Source: Cervus elaphus
Lineage: Eukaryota > Chordata > Mammalia > Artiodactyla > Cervidae
Length of the DNA stretch: 64,000 nucleotides
Reading direction: 5' to 3'
NCBI RefSeq assembly: GCF_910594005.1
Contig: NC_057832.1
Location: 97,661,152 to 97,725,151 of the forward strand
How positions within the stretch are numbered: the stretch's first letter is position 1; every line of letters begins with the position of its first letter. The notes beneath the pieces are model-generated. The model was not told the DNA's origin. It saw only the letters and a program-made list of their open reading frames with translations, and searched no databases. Made by a program: the position numbers and the translations under genes. This document shows positions 10,923 to 19,975 of the stretch, piece after piece.

Positions 10923-12039
10923 AGTGCTTCTCAAAAGTTTCCCACATTTTTGGTGCTTAAGTGAAAATATACATTTCTTTTTTTTTTTTTTATGAAGAGC
11001 TACATACTTTTTCTTAGACCATAATTTAGATATATGAAGACATTTACTGTTTTTCCAATTCACTCTAATTTTCTAAATAATTTAAATATGTAAATGTTTT
11101 CATAATGCTTTGCCCAACTATATGTAAATATCACTGGTCTCGCTTTTTAAAGAAGAAGCAAGAAACAAAGCAAAAAAAAAAAAAACTTACAGGCACTTCT
11201 GCCTTTTAAAAAATACTATTTCAATCTCAAATGATGAGACTTATGTACTGCTATTGAAATGCCCTTTATTTTTCCATCCTAAGGAATAAAATGTGAGAAA
11301 ATTTAAAGCAGCTCAAGATGGCATTTAAGAATATAATCAATCTCAAATTGAGACTGAATACTGAAAACATGGGCTTTTCTTTTGTAAACAGAGAGTAAGA
11401 CAACAAGTGGGACTCAAGGTGGCTTAAAGAAAAAAAGAAGGCATGAGGACAAACATACAAGAAGAAAAGGATTTGGAAAAGATAAAGGATGGGGGAAAGG
11501 TTTTCAATAAGTAATAAAGACATTATATGCAGGAGAGGGAGCAAGAATAAGGTTAAGGATTGGATGAGAAACCAGAATTAGAAAAATTAAGCTAGAGATC
11601 AAGAAGAGGATGGGTAGAGACAGTAGTGAGGCTTGAGAACTGAACATCAGAAATAGGGAAAGAAACCTGAAAAGAGGAGAGAAATGGGAACATGTAGCAG
11701 AGGATGGAACAGGTGAAGAAGCTCCTGCTTTCCCTCCAGTCTTCCATCCTTGCTAAGGGTAGTCATTGACCTCATCACCTGGCAGGCATCTTTCTGGACT
11801 GGTGGAGACTTGGTTCAGGGTCGTCTTATAATGGAGCAAAACCCTATGGGGCCATCCTGGGACAAGCTTCTCTTCCTGGATCCCTGAGTTCCAAAGGATA
11901 AATTTAATCAGATTAGTGAGAAAATTCAGAAACAAAGGAAAATAGTCAAGCAAGAAAAAATAATAATACTTTAGCTATTAAACAAAATCAAGGACCTTGA
12001 GTTCCTCCTCAAGAGATATACATAATATTCTGAACCATA
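10923..12039. other. Unique sequence with purine-rich tract
   Basis: 11380-11720 is strongly purine-rich on the plus strand (GGGAAAGG, AGGAGAGGGAGC, AAGAGGAGAGAAATGGG). On the minus strand this is a long polypyrimidine tract ending in TTTTCAG near 11670. The adjoining open frame is compositionally biased, so I do not call an exon. Confidence 0.4.
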
Positions 12040-12475
12040 TTCTTTGAGCTGTTTTGCAGACACTGAAACCTCCACAAGATTGAAGAAGTTAACTATAGAC
12101 TGTACCATGACACAAGGTGCTCCATCTTAACACAGTTCCAAGAACTGGCCTCAAGGAAATGGGAACAAACTGGCCCTGGAGTTCAAAGCTATCTGTACTT
12201 AAAACCATCAAGATGACACTGATCAGACTAACATAAAACTAATTTCAAGCTGTCAGAGATAACTGTGCTGTTCTGAATGTATATACCCCTGAAACTCCCC
12301 TTTAAAACCTCTTGACCCTGATCAGCAGTGGGGATTGGTTCTTTGAGATATGAGTCCACCTTCTCCCCAGAACGTCCAGCTTCCTCTATAAAGCTGTATT
12401 TCCATTTACCCAACTCTTTTCTTCTCAGTATTGGATTCCTGAGCATCGAGCAGCTGAACCTGAGTTCAGTAACAG
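12040..12475 (+). mobile_element. Probable solitary LTR of an endogenous retrovirus (ERV1-like)
   Basis: The 3' half has LTR-like order: CCCCTTTAAAACCTC, then TCTATAAAGCTG (a TATA/poly(A)-signal region), then TTTTCTTCTCAGTATTGGATTCCTGAGCATCGAGCAGCTGAACC and an end near CAGTAACAGTCTCA. The upstream half is A/C-rich like a U3 region. I find no gag, pol or env sequence beside it, so at most it is a solo LTR. Family assignment is inference from layout, not alignment. Confidence 0.5.
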
Positions 12476-12655
12476 TCTCATTCCATCCATTCTAGTCTTC
12501 TGGGTCACTGAGTACCTTTGTGATTAATCATCACCCAGATGTTGTAATTAAATATGTCTGGACCTACACAAACTTAACTGCATTATTCTGTTCATGGTTT
12601 CTGATTAAATATTACCAAATTTTCTGCAAAAATTCTTCAGATCTATGCCAATATG

Positions 12656-12880
12656 CATGCATGCATACTCAGTTACTCAGTCATGTCTGACTCTTTGTGA
12701 CTTCATGGACTATAGCCCACCAGACTCCTCTGTCCATGGAATTTTCCAGGCAAGAATACTGGAGTGGGTTGCCATTTCCTACTCCAGGGGATCTTCCTGA
12801 CCCAGAGGTCAAACCCGCATCTCTTGTGTCTCCTGCACTGATAAGTGGATTCTTTACCATTCTGCCACCTGGGAAGCCCA
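12656..12880 (-). mobile_element. Bov-tA SINE, reverse
   Basis: Reverse Bov-tA from GCATGCATGCATACTCAGTTACTCAG to CTGCCACCTGGGAAGCCC at its tRNA-derived head. The ATGCATGC repeat at the low-coordinate end is a simple-repeat tail. No clean TSD seen. Confidence 0.9.
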
Positions 12881-13291
12881 TGTCTATATTGGCCACATAT
12901 TTTTCAAATATTCTCTATGAGAAATGGAAACCATCACTATCTTTAACTGATGGTTTATCTTGAACTTCCCTCCACCAAAGCAACAAACCTGATTTTCTGG
13001 ATACCCATCTCTTTTCTTTCCTTCTGTTGCAAGAAAATATATCACTTTTCCTATCTAAGGTCAAATCTCAACTCATGAATTGCACATGCAGCAGCCTTTT
13101 TGTTCCTGACACTACAGAGTATCAGCTCTCTCTCAAATCATTAACCTTATATCCTCAGCCAGGTTCTTCACACCAGCATTTCTATATACTCAAGGCTCTT
13201 CTATTTTAAAGAAAACATTTTTTAAAAAGAAAATAAATGAAATCATTTCTGGAAACTCTCATCCAGTTACAGCTCTCAAGGTAACTCTTAT
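12881..13291. other. Unique sequence
   Basis: Nothing recognised. A short + frame at 13027-13209 has no supporting signals. Confidence 0.4.
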
Positions 13292-14160
13292 CTTCAGTAT
13301 GGCAGTTCCTTAAAAAACTAAAACTAGATTTACTATACGACCCTGCAATCCCACTCTTGGGCATATCAGTCAGTTCAGTCGCTCAGTCATGTCCAACTCT
13401 TTGTGACCCCATGGACTGCAGGACACCAGGCTTCCCTGTCTATCACCAACCCCCAGAGCTTGCTGAAACTCATATGCACCACGTCAGTGATGCCATCCAA
13501 TCACCTCATCATCTGTTGTCCCCTTCTCCTCCTGGGCATATATCTGTAGAAAAACATGATCCGAAAGGATACATGCACCCCAATGTTCATTGCAGTACAG
13601 TTTACAATAGTCAAGACATGTAAGCAATCTAAATGCCCATCAACAGATGAATGGATAAAGAAGATGTGGTATAGGTATATAATGGAATATTATTCAGCCA
13701 TTAAAAAGAATGAAATAATGCCATTTGTAACAACATGGATGGACCTAAATATCATCATACTAAGTGAAGTAAAGCAGAGAGAAGAGGACAAATATCATAT
13801 ATCACTTAAAAGCAGAATCTAAGAAAAAAATGATACAAATGAACTTATTTATAAAACAGAAACAAACACAGACTTCTATAGAGAACAAACTTATGCTTAC
13901 CAGGAGGGAAGGGTAGGAGAAGAAGGGATTAGATTAAGAGTTTAGGATTGCCATGTACATACTGCTATATTTTAAATAGATAACCAACAAGGCCCTACTG
14001 TATAGCACAGGGAACTCTGCTCAATATTCTGTAATAACCTAAACAGGAAACTAATTTGAAAAGGAATATAGATAGATAGATATAGATATATATACAAACA
14101 CATATATATATATGTTAAAAAGAACTTTTAATTTAAAAAAAAAAATTCTGAAAAAAAAAA
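13292..14160 (+). mobile_element. L1 3' region, split by a nested BovB fragment
   Basis: Left part 13292-13366 (GTATGGCAGTTCCTTAAAAAACTAAAA through CCCACTCTTGGGCATAT) and right part from 13533 (TGGGCATATATCTGTAGAAAAACATGATCCGAAAGGATACATGC to the A-rich tail) are contiguous L1 sequence interrupted by 13367-13532. The right part includes a TA/GATA simple repeat at about 14072-14112. Old enough to have many substitutions. Confidence 0.9.
13367..13532 (-). mobile_element. BovB 3' fragment nested in L1
   Basis: Reverse BovB 3' end: CAGTCAGTTCAGTCGCTCAGTCATGTCC through CATCTGTTGTCCCCTTCTCCTCC. The 9-bp duplication TGGGCATAT at 13358-13366 and 13533-13541 repeats L1 sequence, which proves that it inserted into an already present L1. 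Confidence 0.9.
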
Positions 14161-14194
14161 TAAAATAAAATTCTGTACTTAAAAAACATTGGCT

Positions 14195-14720
14195 AAACAT
14201 AACCTCTCCATTGTCTGACCTCCCACTCTCTCCTCAGCATCAAAATCTAGCTTATGTCCCAGTGCTCTCCTGAAAGTGCTCTGGGCAAGACCATGCAAAC
14301 TTTTCATGTCACAAAACGCAATTGGCACCTCTCAGTCCTCCTTTCACTTGAACCGGCATCATTAAAATTTTGATAATCAGTATGAAAACAATACTTTCCC
14401 TAGCATCTGCAACATGCTCTCCTAGTTGATGCTTCTCTGACATTTCCTCTGGTTCATCTTTCTCTGCCTGGGATCTGAAAGTATAATTCCCCAAGGCCTA
14501 ACCCAAAGCCCAGTTTTCTTCACACACTTTCATTCTCACAACTGTTAACATCCAATCAGGCTTCACGACTCTGATCACCTTCCATACTACTCCAGTTCCC
14601 AAATGTATCTCTTCAACTCAGATTCCCTCTCTAAAACGCAAATCTAACACCAACTGGATAAAGGACTTCCACTTAGAAATTTCTAACTTAAGTTCAGTAT
14701 GATCAAAACTGAATGCACAG
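14195..14720 (+). mobile_element. L2 LINE ORF2 remnant
   Basis: The segment GGATAAAGGACTTCCACTTAGAAATTTCTAACTTAAGTTCAGTATGATCAAAACTGAA follows the conserved L2 ORF segment around 'cacttggatgtctaac ... catgtccaaaactgaa'. Upstream sequence is compatible but more decayed. Same strand as the L2 3' part at 15665-16330, so both may belong to one element. Confidence 0.5.
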
Positions 14721-15125
14721 ACTCGTTTCTGGCCATGATAAAATAACTGGGACTAGAAGTAATCCCTCACATACACACTGTAAACAACTAGAAAAACTGA
14801 ACAAAATATATGAAATGACTACTTTAGAAAAGAGACAGTTCAGGACTGAGGTCACTGGGAAAAGGAAATGAGCGAGGTGAGTCCTCTGCCCGCCCTGGCT
14901 GTCTGTCTGGAGGCACCTTCTGGACTGTGGAGCTGGGAGGGACTCTTAAACAAAGCAAGGTGATCGCACTGAATTGAGAAAGCAAATGTCAAAGAAACTG
15001 AAGTGACAGTAATTTGTAGATCAAAGAACCGGAAAAAAGGAAGCTTAAGGTGAGAAAAAGCTCCAGAAATCTGCACAGGTTTCCCCTTGACTTTGTTGCT
15101 AAGTACTAAGTACCTTGTTCACTTT
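14721..15125. other. Unclassified, possibly old L1
   Basis: A-rich segments such as AACTAGAAAAACTGAACAAAATATATG look like old L1 5' regions, but I cannot assign a family. Confidence 0.3.
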
Positions 15126-15127
15126 AA

Positions 15128-15424
15128 GTATATTTTTTTTTTTCCATTTATTTTTATTCATTGGAGGCTAATTACTTTACAATATCGTAGTAGTTTTTGC
15201 CATACATTGACATGAATCAGCCATGGATTTACATGTGTTCCCCATCCCGATCCCCCTCCCGCCTCCCTCTCCACCCCATCCCTCTGGGTCTTCCCAGTGC
15301 ACCAGCCCTGAGCACCAGTCTCATGCATCCAACCTGGGCTGGTGATCTGTTTCACCCTTGATAGTATACTTGTTTCAATGCTGTTCTCTCTGAACATCCC
15401 ACCCTCACCTTCTCCCACATAATT
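15128..15424 (-). mobile_element. Young ruminant L1 3' end, reverse, 5'-truncated
   Basis: Begins with a T-rich (poly(A) reverse) stretch, then TTGGAGGCTAATTACTTTACAATATCG, ATGAATCAGCCATGGATTTACATG, CCATCCCGATCCCCCTCCC, and ends at ACCCTCACCTTCTCCCACAT. It matches the same L1 3' end seen in direct orientation at 9100-9430. No unambiguous TSD. Confidence 0.92.
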
Positions 15425-15664
15425 GTATTTGTCAATAAAATTGAAAAAAAAGAAATTCATTTTGATTTAAAAGCACAGAGAAGCTAGCAGTAGGAAGATA
15501 AAAAGCATATTCTGAAGAAATACTAATCATGTAAAAACTAAAATAGGTATAACTAGATAAGAAGAATTCAGAACAAGGAATACTTTCTGAAATACAGACA
15601 TTTCTCACCTGGATCTCTGGTGGCATCTCAGCACACACTCTTGTGTCCTTCCAATATATTTCCC

Positions 15665-16330
15665 ACACTTCAGCCTAATGCAGACCTGATCATGATAGCC
15701 CTTTATTTAAAAAACTGTACTATCCTTACCATGATCTTGAAGGCCTAGCATGGCCTGGTCCCTACATGCCTCTCTGACCTGTTTCAATCACCCTGTAGGT
15801 CTCCATACTCCAGCCACAGTGGCCTTTCTTTCAGTCCTCAAAGGGACATGTTTCCTCTCTCATTGAGGCTTTCTCACTGTCTATGTTCTGTGCTAATAAG
15901 TCCTCCACCTAAATCTTTGTTCATTCTTCAGATCTCTGCTCAGACATCACATCCTTGGGGAAGCCTTCCCTGCCCCTTTCCTCCAACAAGTCAGAGCCCC
16001 TCTGACACAGCTGCTTATAACACTCTGAGTTTCTCCTCCAGAGTACCCACTTCAAACGGAATTGTATTATTGTATTTGTGTAATTTATTGTTAAATGTCT
16101 GTATCTCCTGAAGGGTTTCAGTTTCACAAGAACAGTAGCCCTGGGGAATTCCCTGGCAGTTCAATGGTTAGGACTCCATGTTCTCACTGCCGAGGGTCCA
16201 TGTTCAATCCCTGGTGGTTGTGAATTGAAATCCCACAAGCCTCACAGCACAGCCAAAAACAACAACCACAACAGCAATAGCCCTGTCCATCTTATTCAAC
16301 AAAAGTGAATAAATGAATGAACACAGCCTA
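15665..16330 (+). mobile_element. L2 LINE 3' end, interrupted by CHR-2
   Basis: L2 3' hallmarks in order: AAGGCCTAGCATGGCCTGGTCCCTACATGCCTCTCTGACC, CTCCAGCCACAGTGGCC, GATCTCTGCTCAGACATCACATCCTTGGGGAAGCCTTCCCTGCCCC, TTATTGTTAAATGTCTGTATCTCC, then (after the nested SINE) ATTCAACAAAAGTGAATAAATGAATG. An ancient mammalian LINE, non-functional. Confidence 0.85.
16144..16277 (+). mobile_element. CHR-2 SINE nested in L2, 8-bp TSD
   Basis: GGGGAATTCCCTGGCAGTTCAATGGTTAGGACTCC, GAGGGTCCATGTTCAATCCCTGG and an A/C-rich tail after GCACAGCCAAAAAC. TSD TAGCCCTG at 16136-16143 and 16278-16285. The host sequence on both sides is L2. Confidence 0.9.
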
Positions 16331-16897
16331 TGACCAAGAACAAAGTAAGACCAAGGAAGCCCATAGAAACAATAAAATCAAGTGTCAACAATGACCTTCC
16401 CTGAGAGCAAGAAGTTTCTTTAATCACTGACATTTTGTTTCTAAAATGAGTCCAGAGGGACCCAGAACTCAGAGTAAAATAAACAAGCCTATAAAAGATG
16501 AATGTCATTTTATCTTTAAGGGCTTACTCGTTGTGATCTCTATGTTTTAAAACCTAAAACAGATGGATTCATTACCTGAATGGGACAATCTGCATCAAGA
16601 AGAAAAAATAACTAAAGTGAATGTAAATATACAATGGTGCATGGATTCATAATATTATTCAGAAATTCAATGGTCACCACCAAGAGTTGCTTGGGCACTA
16701 AATCAATACACTAAAAATTGACAACAAACAAGGGGAAAATATCTATATTTAACTTGCCCTTCAGTAGTGCAAATTAGTGAATGATGGGAAGTTCTTTAAT
16801 AGAAAAATTATATCTAATAAACGCAGAAGGAATAGTTTCTCTGATGGAAACATCCAAATTTGTTTTCTATCTCTATTTTGACTTGGCCTCTCCACAG
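16331..16897. other. Unique sequence
   Basis: No repeat assigned. The last 40 bases form a pyrimidine-rich tract ending in CTCTCCACAG, which is relevant to the exon candidate that follows. Confidence 0.4.
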
Positions 16898-17011
16898 GAC
16901 ATTTCAAATAGCACACGCCACATGGCAAAGTCAAGGGTAACTCTTTTACTTCCTTGCCGATGGATCAACAGACTGAGGCATGGTTTGCATGATGAAACAC
17001 TCAACACAGAG
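16898..17011 (+). other. Candidate 114-bp phase-0 exon (hypothesis)
   Basis: Preceded by a polypyrimidine-rich tract and CACAG, followed by AGAG|GTAAGTTT, a near-perfect donor. The 38 codons between are open in a single phase (DISNSTRHMAK near the start, RLRHGLHDETLNTE at the end). I do not recognise a protein. Part of the segment loosely resembles an L2/L3 ORF segment (GACATTTCAAATAGCAC), so a decayed LINE is a serious alternative. Another candidate, at 39718-39801, shares phase 0. The one at 33875-34042 does not, so the three cannot be joined directly. Confidence 0.25.
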
Positions 17012-17041
17012 GTAAGTTTGGGGATATTTTGTGGGGAATGT

Positions 17042-17300
17042 TGAAAGCCAGTACAAAGCGTCTGTGCTTAATTTGGTAAGCGATGGGAAGCCACAGGAGG
17101 TTTTCTTTCTTAGTGATGGTGTGACATTATCAGAGCTGTGCTTTATAAAAATAAATCTGGCAGCATATATTAAAATAGACTAGAGAATGAAGGGACCGGA
17201 GGTGGGGAGAAAGTTGTGAAGTTATTTCAAAATTTAGGGAGGCCGTCATAATGGCCTGAAGTGGGGTGATAGCAGTAGGGATGGCAGATTCAGGAGCCAG
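17042..17300 (-). mobile_element. L2 LINE fragment, reverse
   Basis: GATGGGAAGCCACAGGAGGTTTTC, GTGTGACATTATCAGAGCTGTGC, AATAAATCTGGCAGC, and GGGGTGATAGCAGTAGGGATGGC follow the reverse complement of internal L2 sequence (gggaagccattggagggtttt ... gtgacatgatct ... actctggctgc ... ggtggtagcagtgg). Confidence 0.65.
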
Positions 17301-18029
17301 AGGGGAAGCATAATTTGACAAAGTCTAACAGTCATGATTAAGAAGGAGAAGTATAAATATATGAAGTGATACCCACAGTGCGATGATTAATAAATGACTT
17401 GTGATAATGATAATAATGACTGTCAGGATTCAGTTTGCAAGCTGCAAGCAGTCAAAAATTCACAAGACTTTGTTGGTAAAATAAAACATTCAGTGATTAA
17501 GCAACACAATTGCATCAGAGTCTAACCAAATAACAGAAACCTTTTGAGTATTTAAAGCAGAACTACTATTGATATAACACAAAGAATTCATTACACAGGT
17601 AACAGGAGAGGCAAAAACCCAGAGGACAGTGAGACAACCCAGAAATTAGTGCCAAGATAAGCCACTAGCATGCTTACGGCACAGGGAGGGGAAGGAGGTG
17701 GTCCACAGCCAAGGGTCAGGGTCACCCAATGAAAGCTAAAACCTCGGTGAGACAGGACCACTGGAACTGAGGTTTCAGAGGAGACCGGGCCGCTGCCACA
17801 GATGATTTTCAAAGCAGAGACAGAAAGACAGAAATAATCTGAAATCCTTCCCCTTCCCATTTGTCAACCTCCTAGCAGTGTTCCCCACTGACAAAGATCA
17901 TCTGGAAGCCAGCCGACTGGGGAGCCAGGGAAATGCTGACTGTAGGGTGCCAGCCTCCTGGAATACAGGGCAAAGCAGAGGATGGATGAAGAAAGGATAC
18001 AAGAGCAGTTACACCATCCAGTACAGAAG
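17301..18029. other. Unique sequence
   Basis: No gene. 17590-17880 is moderately GC-rich, with an 89-codon minus-strand frame that has no splice or promoter support. Confidence 0.35.
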
Positions 18030-18217
18030 CCTTAAGAGACACATGTTCGATCCCTGAGTTGGGAAGATCTCCTGGAGGAGGGCATGGCAACCCACTCCAG
18101 TATTCTTGCCTGGAGAATTCCATGGACAGAGAAGCCTGGCAGGCTACACACAGTCCATAGAGTCACAGAGTCGAACACGACTGATGCAACTCAGCATGGC
18201 ATGGCATGGCATGGCAC
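18030..18217 (+). mobile_element. Partial Bov-tA SINE with CATGG repeat tail
   Basis: Starts inside the tRNA-derived part (ACACATGTTCGATCCCTGAG) and runs through CCCACTCCAGTATTCTTGCCTGG to GTCGAACACGACTGATGCAAC. It ends in a five-base tandem repeat (CATGG units, about 18195-18217). The 5' head is missing. Confidence 0.85.
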
Positions 18218-19194
18218 GCTCAGGGCCAGCACAGTTCTCCAGGTCAGGGTGAATGCCTTTCAACTTCCAGCCCAAGTCTAAAGAGATACAAACATAAAAT
18301 CAAGCAAATTAAGTAAACATTCTGTAACCTGAAATTTGAATTGGAAATGTCAGTGTACACTCGTGATTTCTTTTATTTTTAAACATCTATTTTTCAGCTC
18401 TATCTATGGAGATTGCTAAATGTAATTCCAATGCAAGATTAATGCACTTTCCTGGCATGCAGACGGTGGTCTCTAAATACCATTCCCCACCAATAAAAGC
18501 AATACTCCTTCTAGGAATCACTGATTCTAGATATAGAGCAAGATGAACCTGGGGCATCTCATTGAGCTAGAAAGCCACACTATCAACAACTAAGTGCTGT
18601 GTCAAAGGACACCAGAGCCAATATAAAGAAATTACCACTGACCTAAGATGGAGCAAATTTCATCAAAAAGAATAATGAATGCAATAAGTTGGACACAAAA
18701 ATATAATAACCCAAAAATAAATTGACCTGAATCTAATCAAGCCTCTATATCAAATTACCAGTTTATATTAAATACACAATAGAGCAACAAAGTAAATAAT
18801 ATGAGAAAGCAATCCATCAAATGCAAAAAGTGGAAATACACTAAAATATAAATGAAAGTGTCTCCAACAAATCAATGATATAAAAAAAAGGATAAGTCAT
18901 AAGAGACATATCAACCAAACGCAATTTGTAGACCTTGTTTGGATACTGATTCAAACAAACCAAACATGAAAGATATTTTTGAGAAATTTTGGGCTACTTG
19001 AATATGGATTGAGTCTTAGATGCTATTAAGAAATTACATTAATTTTGCTCAGAGCAGAAAAGCATAACCTTTAAAAAAAAAAGATAAAGGATCTTAAGAA
19101 TAATTTGTGGCTCTTCACCCAGTAATGCTCAAAGTTGGCCTGTAAGAGCTGGATCTGAATATTAAGAAGCAGCTCCCATTGTAAAGCAACCATG
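18218..19194. other. Unique A-rich sequence
   Basis: 18640-18960 is A-rich and could be very old L1, but I cannot anchor it. No coding signal. Confidence 0.35.
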
Positions 19195-19396
19195 TACTGC
19201 GTTGTGCTGAGTCATTTTCGTCGTGTCCGACTCTTTGCAACCCTATGGACTTCAGCCAACCAGGCTCCTCTGTCCATGGGATTTTCCAGGCAAGTATACT
19301 GGAGTGGGTTGCCGTTTTCCCCTTCCAGGGAATCTTCCCAACCCAGGGATCGAACCCACCTCTTTTGCACCTCCTGCATTGGCAGGCGGTTTCTGA
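19195..19396 (-). mobile_element. Bov-tA SINE, reverse, head-truncated
   Basis: TCGTCGTGTCCGACTCTTTGC through GGGATCGAACCCACC to GCATTGGCAGGCGGTTTC. The outermost tRNA head is missing. Confidence 0.88.
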
Positions 19397-19496
19397 AATG
19401 TAAAGAGTATGAAGGTATTCAAATAAAGATAACACAGTATGGCTGAGAAACCTGAAAGCAATTATGCTCCAGTTAAAAAACAAAGAAGTGGTTCCA

Positions 19497-19622
19497 AAGC
19501 TGACTGATTATCAGAATCACCTTAGGCAATTTTAAAAAATTCATATTCCCCACTCTGGGGTGACACTAAACAGTCCTTCTGAATATTCAAAAAATCATCC
19601 AGGTTTGAATATCACACTATAC
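19497..19622 (+). mobile_element. hAT-Charlie-type (MER20-like) remnant
   Basis: CTGATTATCAGAATCACCTTAGGCAATTTT, TCCCCACTCTGGGGTG and AATCATCCAGGTTTGAAT resemble the two halves of a short hAT-Charlie MITE. Diverged. Confidence 0.5.
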
Positions 19623-19794
19623 AGCCAGTGGGGCTTTTTGGAGGAAAGTTTCATGTCAAGACCTTCAAGCTGAGTCATTTTTGTTTACACCACTATTTCT
19701 ATACAACCTGGAAACCTGCCCTCTAAGAACAAGGTTTATCATGCACTCTGACCAAAGTGATCTTTCTCTGAAAGTTCCCTTCAATGTAATAAAA

Positions 19795-19975
19795 TAACAG
19801 TAATAATATCTACTATTTGTTGTAAGTCTTCTAGGCACCTTAAGTATACTATCTCTAACTTTTGTAATGATCTTCTAAGGTGGATAGCATCTCTGTTATA
19901 GGTAAGAAAACTGAGACATAGCAAGTTAAATAGCTGTCCTTTGATTATAATGTTGAAGGCTAAGGTTTAAGCTAG
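19795..19975 (+). mobile_element. MIR SINE
   Basis: ATAATATCTACTATTTGTTGTAAGTCTTCTAGGCACC, then GGTAAGAAAACTGAGACATAGCAAGTTAAATAGCT follow the MIR consensus in order. Highly diverged. Confidence 0.7.

Noticed and set aside
11380..11720. Strong minus-strand polypyrimidine tract plus TTTTCAG followed by a long open frame
   Set aside because: The open frame is itself pyrimidine-rich (Leu/Ser/Phe bias) over its whole length, which explains both the tract and the lack of stops.
12228..12446. 72-codon minus-strand frame
   Set aside because: It is antisense to the probable LTR and has no domain or conserved start context.
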